This document shows positions 19,183-28,057 of a DNA stretch of 64,000 nucleotides, piece by piece (the first letter of the stretch is position 1; the number at the start of each line of letters is the position of its first letter). A program made the translations under genes and the position numbers. This stretch comes from Prado023 sp963700475 (GTDB lineage Bacteria; Actinomycetota; Actinomycetes; S36-B12; CAIYMF01): assembly GCA_963700475.1 (NCBI GenBank), contig CAVOXR010000010.1, forward strand, positions 1-64,000, written 5' to 3'. Below the pieces are notes generated by a model. That model searched no databases. It saw only the letters and a list, made by a program, of their open reading frames with translations, and was not told the origin of the DNA.

Positions 19183-20439
19183 ATGCGCCGCACAACCAAA
19201 GTCGGGGCCGCAGCCGCAAGCCTCGCACTCCTCCTCGCCGCCTGCAGCAGCGGCAGCGAGACCGCAACTGAGGGTTCAGCCCCCGCGAGCTCAGCGCCCG
19301 CGGCAGGTTCGGGCACCTTCACGATCTGGGCCGACGAGGTCCGGACCGCCCCCATCAAGGCCGAGTGCGACAAGTTCGCCGAGGCCAACGGCATCACCTG
19401 CGAGGTCGTCCAGATCGACTTCGGCGACATCCGCGCCAAGGTCGTCCAGGGCAACCAGACCGGCGACGTGCCCGACCTCTTCATCGGCGCCCACGACTGG
19501 CTCGGCGAGCTGGTCACCAACGGCGTCGTGACGCCGTTCGACCTCGGCGCGAAGGCAGCCGACTTCGGCGAGGTTGCCGTCAAGGCCGTGACCTACGACG
19601 GCAAGAGCTACGGCGTGCCCTACGCGGTGGAGAACATCGCCATGCTGACCAACCCGAAGCTGTCCCCCGAGTGCCCGGCGTCCCTGGATGACCTGGTCTC
19701 CCAGGGCGAGGCGCTGCTCAAGGACAAGAAGGCGTCCCTGCCTGTGGCCCTGCAGATCGGCGACAAGGGCGACGCCTACCACTGGTACCCGATGTACAGC
19801 GCCAACGGTGGCTACATCTTCGGCGAGAACGCTGACGGCACCACCAACGTCGACGACATGGGCGTCGGCAAGGAGGGTTCGATCGCAGCCGCCGAGAGCC
19901 TGCAGATGATGGCGGACAAGAAGCTGCTCAAGGCCTCGGTCACCGGCGACATCGCCAAGGAGTCCTACAACGGTGGCGACTCCGCCTGGTTCATCACCGG
20001 TCCGTGGAACGCCAACGACGCGCTGGCAGCGATCCCCGACACGATGGTCTGCCCGGTGCCGAACGGCCCGGACACCTCCCAGGCGTTCATCGGCGTCCAG
20101 ACGATGTTCATCCCCACCAAGGCGAAGAACGCGCTCATCGCGCAGACGTTCCTCAACGACTACGTGATGACCACGGAGTTCATGGACGCCATGTACGCCG
20201 CGGACCCGCGCCCGCCGGCGTGGACCGAGTCGGCCGACAAGATCACCGACCCGATCACCAAGGGGTTCATCGACTACGGCCTGCAGGGCATCCCGCAGCC
20301 GTCCGTGCCTGAGATGGGTGCGGTCTGGGAGTCCCTCGGCCTGGCCGAGTTCAAGGTCGCGTCGGGTGAGGATCCGACCACGACCATGGAGGAAGCCGGC
20401 GCCGCCATCGAGAAGGCGATCGCCGCACAGCAGGGCTGA
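19183..20439 (+). CDS. Sugar ABC transporter substrate-binding lipoprotein 2 (MalE-like)
   Basis: A 418-residue paralogue of the preceding protein. It starts MRRTTKVGAAAASLALLLAA with the lipobox Cys immediately after, then a Ser/Ala-rich linker. Shared family blocks are FTIWADEVRTAPIKAECDKF, DLFIGAHDWLGELVTNGVVT, YGVPYAVENIAMLTNPK, YHWYPMYSANGGYIFGE and FITGPWNANDALA. The gap of about 180 nt from the first binding-protein gene allows a separate promoter. Lying directly before the permease pair, this copy is the likelier main partner of the transporter. Confidence 0.9.
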   Translation: MRRTTKVGAAAASLALLLAACSSGSETATEGSAPASSAPAAGSGTFTIWADEVRTAPIKAECDKFAEANGITCEVVQIDFGDIRAKVVQGNQTGDVPDLFIGAHDWLGELVTNGVVTPFDLGAKAADFGEVAVKAVTYDGKSYGVPYAVENIAMLTNPKLSPECPASLDDLVSQGEALLKDKKASLPVALQIGDKGDAYHWYPMYSANGGYIFGENADGTTNVDDMGVGKEGSIAAAESLQMMADKKLLKASVTGDIAKESYNGGDSAWFITGPWNANDALAAIPDTMVCPVPNGPDTSQAFIGVQTMFIPTKAKNALIAQTFLNDYVMTTEFMDAMYAADPRPPAWTESADKITDPITKGFIDYGLQGIPQPSVPEMGAVWESLGLAEFKVASGEDPTTTMEEAGAAIEKAIAAQQG

Positions 20440-20460
20440 TCACCACCTGATCGCGAAGGG

Positions 20461-22074
20461 ATGAAGAACCCGACCATGAGCACAGCTACGAAACCCGCAC
20501 CGGACGAGGTAGTCCGCAAGAAGTCCAGTTCCACCACAGCTGGTGGTCTGGCCATCAAGTTGATCCTCGTGGGCCTCATCGACGCACTACTGGTCTGGGC
20601 CCTGATCCAGTGCATCTCCGATGGCTGGACGCTTGGGGTCGGGTTCTTCATCTTCGCCCTGTTCGCAGTGAACCTGGTGTACTTCACCAGGGGCCTGCCC
20701 ATGAAGTACCTCCTCCCCGGTCTCATGTTCCTGCTGGTCTACCAGCTGTTCACGATGCTGCTGACCGGGTACACGTCCTTCACCAACTACGGGACCGGGC
20801 ACCTCGGCAGCAAGGAGGATGCGATCTCCGCCCTCCTCGCCCGCGAGGAGCAACCGGTTGCCGACTCACTGGTGTATCCGGTCGTTCCCATCGAGCAGGG
20901 CGGCACGGTGTCGATGCTGATCACCTTCCCGGAGGGAACCCCGGAGGTCGGCCAGACGTTCATCGGCACCCCCGAGAGCCTCACGCCCGTCCCGCCCGAC
21001 CAGGTGCAGACCAGCGGCGAGAAGGTCACGGGCGTGCAGGGCTACCAGTCGCTGAACCTCGGCACCCTGACCAACAACCCGGACTTCACCGCCCAGTGGG
21101 CCGAGTTGCGCGTTCCGCTCAACGACACCACCGGGACCTTCCTGAAGTCCTCCAGCATCTACGAGGCCAAGGAGTACAAGTCCGGGTACGTCTACGACGA
21201 GACCACCGACACGATGACGGACACGAACACCGGGGTGGTGTACTCCCCGGTGGACTCCGGCAACTTCGCCTCGCCGGACGGCAAGAAGCTCGAACCGGGC
21301 TGGATCGTCGGCGTGGGCCTGGCGAACTACGCCGCCCTGATCACCGACCCGACGATCCGCGACAACTTCTTCCCGATCACGATCTGGACGTTCGCGTTCG
21401 CGTTCCTCACGGTGTTCACGACCTTCGCCCTGGGGCTCCTGCTGGCCATCGTCATGAGCGATCGCCGGATGAAGGGCCAGAAGTACTACCGGGTGCTGCT
21501 GATCCTGCCCTACGCGCTGCCCATCTTCCTGACCGCGATCCTGTGGAAGGGCATGCTCAACGTCGACTTCGGCATCATCAACCAGATCCTCCCCGGGAAC
21601 ACCAACTGGCTCGGCGAACCGATGCTGGCACGCTTCTCGTTGTTGTTCGTGAACCTCTGGATCGCCTACCCGTACTTCCTGCTGGTCTGCACGGGGGCGC
21701 TCACCGCCATTCCCGGTGACCTCAAGGAGGCTGCCTTCGTCGACGGCGCCAGCGGCTTCCATGCCTTCCGCACCGTGATCCTGCCGCTGCTGATGATCTC
21801 CGTGGCGCCACTGCTGATCGCCTCGTTCGCCTTCAACTTCAACAACTTCACCCTCATCGAGTACCTGACAGGCGGTGGGCCGTTCCCGGGCCAGATCAAC
21901 GAAGGCGGGTCGACCGACCTCCTGATCAACTGGACGTACCGAAAAGCGTTCAATGACACCAACCAGCAGCTGGGCCTCGCGGCCGCCATCAGCCTGGTCA
22001 TCTTCGTGGTCGTCGGGACGATCTCGGCGATCTCCTTCCGTGCCACCAAGAAGCTTGAGGAGATCGGCGCATGA
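20461..22074 (+). CDS. MalF-type sugar ABC transporter permease with large extracellular loop
   Basis: A 537-residue inner-membrane permease. Three N-terminal membrane segments (around residues 25-50, 58-75 and 84-103) are followed by a soluble region of about 170 residues, equivalent to the MalF P2 loop that contacts the binding protein. The transport domain follows, beginning with FFPITIWTFAFAFLTVFTTF, and carries the EAA loop EAAFVDGASGFHAFRTVILP that docks on the ATPase. Either ATG 20461 or ATG 20476 could be used; the AAGGG before 20461 is too close, favouring 20476. The stop overlaps the start of the next permease (ATGA). Confidence 0.92.
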   Translation: MKNPTMSTATKPAPDEVVRKKSSSTTAGGLAIKLILVGLIDALLVWALIQCISDGWTLGVGFFIFALFAVNLVYFTRGLPMKYLLPGLMFLLVYQLFTMLLTGYTSFTNYGTGHLGSKEDAISALLAREEQPVADSLVYPVVPIEQGGTVSMLITFPEGTPEVGQTFIGTPESLTPVPPDQVQTSGEKVTGVQGYQSLNLGTLTNNPDFTAQWAELRVPLNDTTGTFLKSSSIYEAKEYKSGYVYDETTDTMTDTNTGVVYSPVDSGNFASPDGKKLEPGWIVGVGLANYAALITDPTIRDNFFPITIWTFAFAFLTVFTTFALGLLLAIVMSDRRMKGQKYYRVLLILPYALPIFLTAILWKGMLNVDFGIINQILPGNTNWLGEPMLARFSLLFVNLWIAYPYFLLVCTGALTAIPGDLKEAAFVDGASGFHAFRTVILPLLMISVAPLLIASFAFNFNNFTLIEYLTGGGPFPGQINEGGSTDLLINWTYRKAFNDTNQQLGLAAAISLVIFVVVGTISAISFRATKKLEEIGA

Positions 22075-23018
22075 GCACCGCAACGAGCACAGCACCTGCT
22101 CCTGTCAAGGTGGAGAAGATGTCATTCGGCCGCTGGGTGACCGCCGTGGGCTGGCGCCACCTCCTCCTGGTGATCGCCGTGCTCTTCGCCCTGTTCCCGA
22201 TCGGCTACATCCTCAACCTGGGATTCGCCGGAGGGAACACGCTCACCTCAGCCTGCCCGCTGGACTACCAGGGGCTGCAGGCCGTCAGCTGCCTCATCCC
22301 CCAGCCCTGGAACTGGAACACGGACAACTTCTCGGCGGTGATCGCCAACGAGCAGCGCCCCTTCCCCGTGTGGTTCAAGAACACCATGATCATCGCAACG
22401 GTCGTGTCGTTCGTGTCTGTGTTCATGGGAGCCTCAGCGGCGTTCGCATTCAGCCGCATGCGCTTCACCGGAAGGCGTCCCGGGCTTCTCGCCCTGGTCC
22501 TGGTCCAGATGTTCCCCGCCATCCTGGCCCTGACGGCCATCTTCCTGCTGCTGACCCAGATCCGCGACGTGTTCCCGACCATCGGCCTGAACTCGATCTA
22601 CGGCCTGATCCTGGTCTACCTCGGTGGCACGCTGGGAGTGAACACCTACCTGATGAAGGGCTTCTTCGACACCATTCCCGTCGAGATCGACGAGTCCGCC
22701 CGCATCGACGGTGCGAGCCACGTGCGGATCTTCTTCGGGATGATCCTGCGCCTGGCCGCCCCGATCCTGACCGTCGTCTTCTTCATCACCTTCACGGGCA
22801 TGTTCAACGAGTTGGCGATCGCGTCCGTCATCGTTCCCAACCAGCTGGACACCACTTTGGCCGTGGGCTTGAACACCTACGTGAGCAACCCGCTCAAGCA
22901 GGAGTGGGGCTACTTCGCCGCAGGTGCCCTCATCGCCGCAGTTCCCATGCTGATCGTCTTCGCCATCGCACAGCGCCAGTTGGTCACCGGCCTCACCGCC
23001 GGTGCCGTCAAGGGCTGA
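22071..23018 (+). CDS. MalG-type sugar ABC transporter permease
   Basis: A 315-residue permease with six membrane segments, the first being HLLLVIAVLFALFPIGYILN. A loop of about 70 residues follows it, with three cysteines at most facing outside. The EAA coupling motif is EIDESARIDGASHVRIFFGM, followed by the last helices VFFITFTGMFNELAIASVIV and ALIAAVPMLIVFAIAQRQL. It forms the heterodimeric channel with the MalF-type partner, with which it overlaps by 4 nt. The following GH13 gene starts 15 nt downstream. Confidence 0.93.
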   Translation: MSTATSTAPAPVKVEKMSFGRWVTAVGWRHLLLVIAVLFALFPIGYILNLGFAGGNTLTSACPLDYQGLQAVSCLIPQPWNWNTDNFSAVIANEQRPFPVWFKNTMIIATVVSFVSVFMGASAAFAFSRMRFTGRRPGLLALVLVQMFPAILALTAIFLLLTQIRDVFPTIGLNSIYGLILVYLGGTLGVNTYLMKGFFDTIPVEIDESARIDGASHVRIFFGMILRLAAPILTVVFFITFTGMFNELAIASVIVPNQLDTTLAVGLNTYVSNPLKQEWGYFAAGALIAAVPMLIVFAIAQRQLVTGLTAGAVKG

Positions 23019-23032
23019 CCGCGCGTCGCCTG

Positions 23033-24922
23033 ATGGGCAACGAGTCGGTCTCGTCAGGGGCGGCGTTGCTCGAAGCGCCGCACCACGACGGATCGCCCGC
23101 GTACTGTCCCGATCCGCCGAAGGAGCACGGTGACACGTTCACCGTGCTCCTTCGCACGTCCGCCGACGATCCCGTGACCCGCGTCGCCGTCCGCCAGGTG
23201 CACGACGGCGAGCCGTTCCACGTCGAGGCGCGGGTGGACCGCCGAACCCCCTCGGGCACGTGGTGGCGGGCGGACCTGGTCGCACACAACACCGTGTCCA
23301 ACTACCGGTTCCTGCTCGACGGAGGCGCGACCGGGTACCGGTGGCTCAACGCTGCTGGGCTGGTCGAGGCGGACGTGCCCGATGGCGGGGACTTCCGGGT
23401 CGCCGTGGGCCCCGAGCCCCCCGCGTGGCTTGACCAGGCGATCGTCTACCAAGCCTTCCCCGACCGCTTCGCGCGCAGTGGCCGCGTTGCCGAACCGTTG
23501 CCCGACTGGGCCGTACCCGCAGCCTGGGACGACGCTCCCGAGCCCGCCGGGAGATCCGCCGCGCGGCAGTTCTTCGGCGGCGACCTCTACGGCGTGGCAG
23601 AGCACCTCGACCACATCGCCGCGCTCGGGGCCGACACGCTCTACCTGACGCCCGTGTTCCCCGCCGCCTCCAGCCATCGCTACAACGCCGCCAGCTTCGA
23701 GCACATCGACCCACTCCTCGGCGGGGACGCCGCGTACCGGGAGCTCATCGACACCGCACACGCCCGGGGCATGCGGGTGTTGGGCGACCTGACGACGAAC
23801 CACACCGGGAGCACGCATGACTGGTTCCTGACCGGTCGCGCGAATGCGAGCTCCCCGGAGTCGGACTTCTACCTGTTCGGCCCTGACATGGCCGACGACG
23901 GGGAGCGCGACTACGTCGGGTGGTTCGGGCACCGGTCCCTGCCCAAGCTCGACCACCGCAGCGCCGAGTTGCGCCGCCGGATGGTCGACGGACCGGACAG
24001 CGTCGTCGCCCGATGGCTCCGGTTCGGCCTCGACGGGTGGCGCATCGACGTGGCCAACATGACCGGCCGCTATCGCGAGACGGATCTGAACCGGGAGATC
24101 GCCCGCGAGATCCGCGCCACCATGGCCGAAGTCTCCCCCGAGGCCTACCTGGTCGGGGAGCACTTCCACGACTTCCTCGCCGACGTCGACGGCACCACGT
24201 GGCACGGGATCATGAACTACTCGGGCCTGGCCCGGCCGATGTGGACGTGGCTGGCACGCCAGGACCCGGTGTTCGACGACTGGCTTGGCGCGCCCCTGCC
24301 CCGCTGGCCGCACCTGCCTGGGCCATCCGTGGTGTCAACGATGCGCGCGTTCAGCGCGATCCCCTGGTCTGCGCGGCAAGCCAGCCTGACCATGGTCTCG
24401 AGCCATGACACTCCTCGGATCGCAACGATCACCGCTGACCGAGCGCTGACCGAGGTGGCGATCGCGGCCATGCTCACCCACCCGGGCGTTCCGATGATCT
24501 GGGCGGGCGACGAGATCGGCATGGAGGGCGTGACCGGGGAGGAGGGCCGCCGCGGCTTCCCCTGGGACCGGCCGGACTCCTGGGATCACGATCTCCTGTC
24601 CGTTTTCAGGCAACTCTGTGCCGTTCGGCGCGACTCCGTGGCCCTTCGTCGGGGAGGCTTGCGCTGGGTCCACGTCGATGCCGATCGGATCGCCTGGCTG
24701 CGTGAGACGGATGAGCAGTCCATACTCGTCCTGCTCGCCCGCGCAGGCGGCCAACCGATCGCATTGAGCGCACCACTGCTCGGTCTCGACGAGGGCTCGC
24801 AGGCACGGAACGTGTACGGAGGGGCAACCCTCACCGCAGGTGCAGGGCTGGCAACATTGCCAGGAGATGGTCCGATGGTCCAGATGTGGGAACTGCCGGG
24901 GCTTCGTCGCCCCGGTCGATGA
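23033..24922 (+). CDS. GH13 alpha-amylase family enzyme (neopullulanase/cyclomaltodextrinase-like), cytoplasmic
   Basis: A 629-residue glycoside hydrolase. An N-terminal beta domain (about residues 1-115) precedes the barrel. Catalytic blocks are LGDLTTNHTG, GLDGWRIDVANMTGR (nucleophile Asp), EAYLVGEHFHDF (acid Glu) and MVSSHDTPRIAT (transition-state Asp). FPDRFARSG at the barrel start is typical of the neopullulanase/cyclomaltodextrinase group. There is no signal peptide, so it would act on sugars after import. Its place between permease and ATPase genes supports hydrolysis of imported maltodextrins. The ATG at 23033 follows the malG stop by 14 nt. Confidence 0.9.
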   Translation: MGNESVSSGAALLEAPHHDGSPAYCPDPPKEHGDTFTVLLRTSADDPVTRVAVRQVHDGEPFHVEARVDRRTPSGTWWRADLVAHNTVSNYRFLLDGGATGYRWLNAAGLVEADVPDGGDFRVAVGPEPPAWLDQAIVYQAFPDRFARSGRVAEPLPDWAVPAAWDDAPEPAGRSAARQFFGGDLYGVAEHLDHIAALGADTLYLTPVFPAASSHRYNAASFEHIDPLLGGDAAYRELIDTAHARGMRVLGDLTTNHTGSTHDWFLTGRANASSPESDFYLFGPDMADDGERDYVGWFGHRSLPKLDHRSAELRRRMVDGPDSVVARWLRFGLDGWRIDVANMTGRYRETDLNREIAREIRATMAEVSPEAYLVGEHFHDFLADVDGTTWHGIMNYSGLARPMWTWLARQDPVFDDWLGAPLPRWPHLPGPSVVSTMRAFSAIPWSARQASLTMVSSHDTPRIATITADRALTEVAIAAMLTHPGVPMIWAGDEIGMEGVTGEEGRRGFPWDRPDSWDHDLLSVFRQLCAVRRDSVALRRGGLRWVHVDADRIAWLRETDEQSILVLLARAGGQPIALSAPLLGLDEGSQARNVYGGATLTAGAGLATLPGDGPMVQMWELPGLRRPGR

Positions 24923-24933
24923 ACAGGAGTGCT

Positions 24934-26133
24934 ATGGCCAGCGTCGAGCTCGACGGCATCAACAAGGTCTACGACAACGGCTTCCATGCCGTCCAGGACC
25001 TGTCCATCGACGTCGCCGACGGGGAGTTCCTTGTCCTGGTCGGACCGTCCGGGTGCGGAAAGTCCACCGCCCTGAGGATGGTGGCGGGGTTGGAGGACAT
25101 CTCCAGCGGTGAGCTGCGGATCGGCGGCAAGCGGGTCAACGAGCTCGAGCCGCAGGACCGCGACATCGCGATGGTGTTCCAGTCCTACGCCCTCTACCCG
25201 CACATGAGCGTGGGCGACAACATCGCCTACGGGCTCAAGCTGCGAAAGATGCCCAAGGACGAGATGAATGCGCGGATCAAGAAGGCCGCCGACATGCTCG
25301 AGCTGACCCCACTGCTGGACCGCAAGCCCAAGCAGCTCTCGGGTGGGCAGCGCCAGCGCGTGGCCATGGGCCGCGCGATCGTGCGCGAGCCGCAGGTGTT
25401 CCTCATGGACGAGCCCCTGTCGAACCTCGACGCGAAGCTGCGCGTGCAGATGCGCGCCGAGATCTCGGCCGTCGTGCGCTCGCTGAAGACCACCACGCTC
25501 TACGTCACGCACGACCAGACCGAGGCCATGACCATGGGCGACCGCATGGCCGTCATGAAGGCCGGGATCCTCAACCAGCTGGGCACCCCCAGTGAGTGCT
25601 ACGACTCGCCCAACAACATCTTCGTCGCCCAGTTCGTCGGCTCGCCGCCGATGAACCTGGTCGTGGCCACGGTCGTCCAGTCCGGTGAGGGCCTGGCGCT
25701 GCAGGTCGGCTCGGACAACCAGGTCGCGATCCCCGATACCTCCCTCGAGCAGCGCCCGGCGCTGCGGTCGTACGCGGGCAAGGAGGTCGTCGTCGGCCTG
25801 CGCAGCGAGGACATGGAGGACGCCAGCCTGCCGACGGCCGCCCACATGCCGAGCCGGATCCAGGCCAAGGTGACCCTCACGGAGGCTCTCGGTTCCGAGA
25901 TCATCGTGCACTTCACCTTCGACGGCCAGGGCTACGTCTCCGAGGACACGAAGCTCCTGCAGAAGGAGACCGGCGAGGAGGAGCTGCACACCCTCGGAGA
26001 TGCCGGGGTCAAGTGGGTCGCCTCGTTCGGCCCCCGCTCGCGCGTACGCATGGGCGACACCGTCGAGATCGCGATCGACCTCGAGAGGGCCCACTTCTTC
26101 GATCCGCAGACCTCCGAGGCCATCCGTACCTGA
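24934..26133 (+). CDS. MsmK/UgpC-type sugar ABC transporter ATPase 1
   Basis: A 399-residue ATPase of the MalK/MsmK/UgpC class. Walker A is GPSGCGKST, signature LSGGQRQRVAMGRA, Walker B VFLMDEPLSNLDA and switch His THDQTEAMT. The C-terminal TOBE/MalK regulatory domain covers roughly residues 240-399. It energises the adjacent MalF/MalG-type permeases. The ATG at 24934 follows AACAGGAG. It overlaps nothing and is 11 nt from the amylase stop. A perfect hairpin just downstream ends the operon. A close paralogue lies at 28058-29152. Confidence 0.95.
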   Translation: MASVELDGINKVYDNGFHAVQDLSIDVADGEFLVLVGPSGCGKSTALRMVAGLEDISSGELRIGGKRVNELEPQDRDIAMVFQSYALYPHMSVGDNIAYGLKLRKMPKDEMNARIKKAADMLELTPLLDRKPKQLSGGQRQRVAMGRAIVREPQVFLMDEPLSNLDAKLRVQMRAEISAVVRSLKTTTLYVTHDQTEAMTMGDRMAVMKAGILNQLGTPSECYDSPNNIFVAQFVGSPPMNLVVATVVQSGEGLALQVGSDNQVAIPDTSLEQRPALRSYAGKEVVVGLRSEDMEDASLPTAAHMPSRIQAKVTLTEALGSEIIVHFTFDGQGYVSEDTKLLQKETGEEELHTLGDAGVKWVASFGPRSRVRMGDTVEIAIDLERAHFFDPQTSEAIRT

Positions 26134-26150
26134 TCCGAACAACGCACGAT

Positions 26151-26181
26151 CGGTGCCCTGACGCAACGCGTCGGGGCACCG
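26151..26181 (+). terminator. Hairpin ending the sugar-uptake operon
   Basis: CGGTGCCC-TGACGC at 26151-26164 pairs with GCGTCG-GGGCACCG at 26168-26181 across a three-base loop (AAC), a stem of about 14 bp. It lies 18 nt after the ATPase stop. Confidence 0.85.
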
Positions 26182-26205
26182 TCGTTCGTGGGCCACAATG
26201 AACCC

Positions 26206-26871
26206 ATGACCGACATGTACTCGCCCTCCGCGCCCGAGCAGCACGACACGACGGCCATCCCGCGTCAGTACCCGCCGGCCGGCGAGGCGCCGGGCTACGC
26301 GCCCGGCTACGGCCCCGGGTACGACCCCCGGTACGCGCCCGGCTTCGGCGCCGGCTACGGCCCCGGGTACATCCCCGGCAACCCTGCGGCGGACGCCTGG
26401 GAGTCGAAGTACCGCAGCCAGCGGACCCGTACCCGGATCGCAGTCGCGGTTGCCGCGGTCACCTCGGCGGTCGCTCTGGTCCTGGGCGTCGCCGCCTGGC
26501 AGGTCTCCCAGAACCCGCTGCTCTCAGCGGCATCCCAGCTGGCCTCCGGCGACCTCGACCTCGGCGGGATCACCCCGCCGACCGCCCCGGACGGGGCAGC
26601 CCCCGGGACGACGCCGGACGGGACGACACCCGACGGGACAGCCCCTGACGCGCAGGCGCCCACCGGCCCCGACGTCCCGCTCTCGGAGCTCCCGATCCCG
26701 GACTCGCTGAAGAACATGGCCTCGGCCGTCGGGATCACCGACGTCGGCCAGCTGCTCGACATGGCCGTCGCCAACGGCATCATGAAGCAGGAGGACGCCG
26801 ACAAGCTCCGCGCAGCGATCGCGGCCGGGGCCCTGGCGCAGGGCCTCACCCAGGGCCAGGACCAGCAGTAG
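26206..26871 (+). CDS. Uncharacterised membrane-anchored protein with Gly/Pro/Tyr-rich N-terminus
   Basis: No family recognised. The 221-residue protein has a cytosolic N-terminus rich in PGY repeats (APGYAPGYGPGYDPRYAPGF), one membrane helix (RIAVAVAAVTSAVALVLGVA), a Thr/Pro/Asp linker built from repeats of TPDGT, and a C-terminal helical part (LLDMAVANGIMKQEDADKLR). The last part resembles short helical-hairpin modules seen in other actinobacterial surface proteins. The likely ATG is 26206, 6 nt after CACAAT, fitting a leaderless promoter. It is monocistronic, between two hairpins. Confidence 0.7.
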   Translation: MTDMYSPSAPEQHDTTAIPRQYPPAGEAPGYAPGYGPGYDPRYAPGFGAGYGPGYIPGNPAADAWESKYRSQRTRTRIAVAVAAVTSAVALVLGVAAWQVSQNPLLSAASQLASGDLDLGGITPPTAPDGAAPGTTPDGTTPDGTAPDAQAPTGPDVPLSELPIPDSLKNMASAVGITDVGQLLDMAVANGIMKQEDADKLRAAIAAGALAQGLTQGQDQQ

Positions 26872-26884
26872 CCAGCCCGGAGGT

Positions 26885-26905
26885 GCCGAGCGGGCGGCGC
26901 TCGGC
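26885..26905. terminator. Hairpin between convergent genes
   Basis: GCCGAGCG at 26885-26892 pairs perfectly with CGCTCGGC at 26898-26905 around a GGCGG loop. It lies between the membrane-anchored protein gene and the convergent hydrolase gene and could serve both. Confidence 0.65.
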
Positions 26906-26916
26906 GGACGTCAGCC

Positions 26917-27858
26917 CTACCGCGTTGCCTGCTCTGCGGCCACCGCCGTGACGAACTCCACGCTGGCGTTCGATATCTGGGTGCGCGCCTCGTCGTGGCT
27001 GATGGTCGGCTCACCGTCCCCGGGCTGTGGGCCGTAGTCGCCGAAGTACGAGTGCACTGCCCCCTCGATGGGCACGAACTGACTGCCTGACGGGAGGTTC
27101 GCCCGTGAGGCCGCAATGTCCTCCGGGGTGGCCAGTCCGTCCTGGGTGCCGAACACGCTGGTCACCGTGGCCTGCAGCGACTCGCTGATGTCACTGGCCG
27201 GATAGGACGCGTACAGCAGCAGCCCACGGGCCGACCCCGGGGCCTCACCGCCGCTGTCGTTGGCCTGCATCGACGCCACCGTCCCCCCGAGGCTATGACC
27301 GCCGAGGACCCAGGCCTGCGTGTCGGGGTAGTCCGCACGGACGGCGTCGAAGGCCCCCAGGGACAGGAATGCGATCCCGAGCGGCTGCTTGACGATCACC
27401 ACGCGGTGCCCGGCCTCGGCCAGCGGGCGCAGGACCGCCGCGTAGGCGCGCGCCTCCACCTTCGCCCCCGGTTGGAAGAAGACCGAGGTCGGGGAGGCCG
27501 GCCCGTCCGCGGGCTCGAGCACGACCCGACTGGAGCTCTCGGTCACCACCACCCCAGCGCCGGACTCCATGGCGGCGATGGCCGGCTCCTTGGCGCTGAA
27601 GGGGCGCAGCCACGCGATGGCTGCCAGCCATCCGACGGCCCCGACGCAGAGGGCGATCGATCCCACCCGCCGCCAACCGTGGAGGGCCGGGCGATCGCGC
27701 CGATGCAGGACCAGCGCCCAGACGCACCCGAGGACCGTGACAAGCAGCAGGGCGGCGTACGCCCACTGCCCGTGCACGACGGCTGGGAGCTCGGTCACCA
27801 GGACCCAGGCGACGATCACCAACCCGAGGACGGCCAGGACCCGCGACACCCACTTCAT
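26917..27858 (-). CDS. Membrane-anchored alpha/beta hydrolase
   Basis: A 313-residue protein. Three N-terminal hydrophobic stretches (about residues 5-25, 33-50 and 66-85) anchor it; the rest is an alpha/beta-hydrolase fold. The nucleophile elbow is VLGGHSLGGTVAS (Ser in GHSLGG). FFQPGAKVEARAYAAVLRPL and VVIVKQPLGIAFLS match the carboxymethylenebutenolidase-related family used for membrane-linked hydrolases. Possible catalytic partners are the Asp in GTQDGLATPED and the His in GAVHSYFGDYG. Substrate unknown. It is convergent with the preceding gene and divergent from the second ATPase gene. Confidence 0.8.
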   Translation of the reverse strand: MKWVSRVLAVLGLVIVAWVLVTELPAVVHGQWAYAALLLVTVLGCVWALVLHRRDRPALHGWRRVGSIALCVGAVGWLAAIAWLRPFSAKEPAIAAMESGAGVVVTESSSRVVLEPADGPASPTSVFFQPGAKVEARAYAAVLRPLAEAGHRVVIVKQPLGIAFLSLGAFDAVRADYPDTQAWVLGGHSLGGTVASMQANDSGGEAPGSARGLLLYASYPASDISESLQATVTSVFGTQDGLATPEDIAASRANLPSGSQFVPIEGAVHSYFGDYGPQPGDGEPTISHDEARTQISNASVEFVTAVAAEQATR

Positions 27859-27883
27859 GAGCCGATCCTAGGCAGGCAGCGGG

Positions 27884-27931
27884 TATCCGGATCGATCGTG
27901 ATCGTGCCGTGACCGGATCGAATCCGGATCG
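27884..27931. promoter_or_regulatory. Repeated ATCCGGATCG motif in the divergent hydrolase/ATPase gap
   Basis: ATCCGGATCG occurs at 27885-27894 and again at 27922-27931. The second copy is part of the palindrome CCGGAT-CGA-ATCCGG (27913-27927). Downstream, TATCCT at 27968-27973 is a possible -10 element for the ATPase gene at 28058. The arrangement suggests an operator, but no binding protein can be named. Confidence 0.35.
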
Positions 27932-28057
27932 TGCGCTTGGAACCGCGCTTCGCCGCCCCGCCTCGCCTATCCTTGAGCACGGACCGCACCTGCGGACTGC
28001 ACCACCCTCCACACGGATCGTCCGGCACGTACCTGCCGGTGAAGGGAACGATGAATC

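Noticed and set aside
18559..20439. Single 626-codon frame suggesting a longer binding protein
   Set aside because: The first part overlaps the preceding binding-protein gene out of frame; the signal peptide with lipobox at 19183 marks the true start.
21953..23032. Upstream extension of the amylase frame into malG
   Set aside because: It is out of frame with a well-supported permease; ATG 23033 fits the operon spacing and the protein's N-terminal domain.
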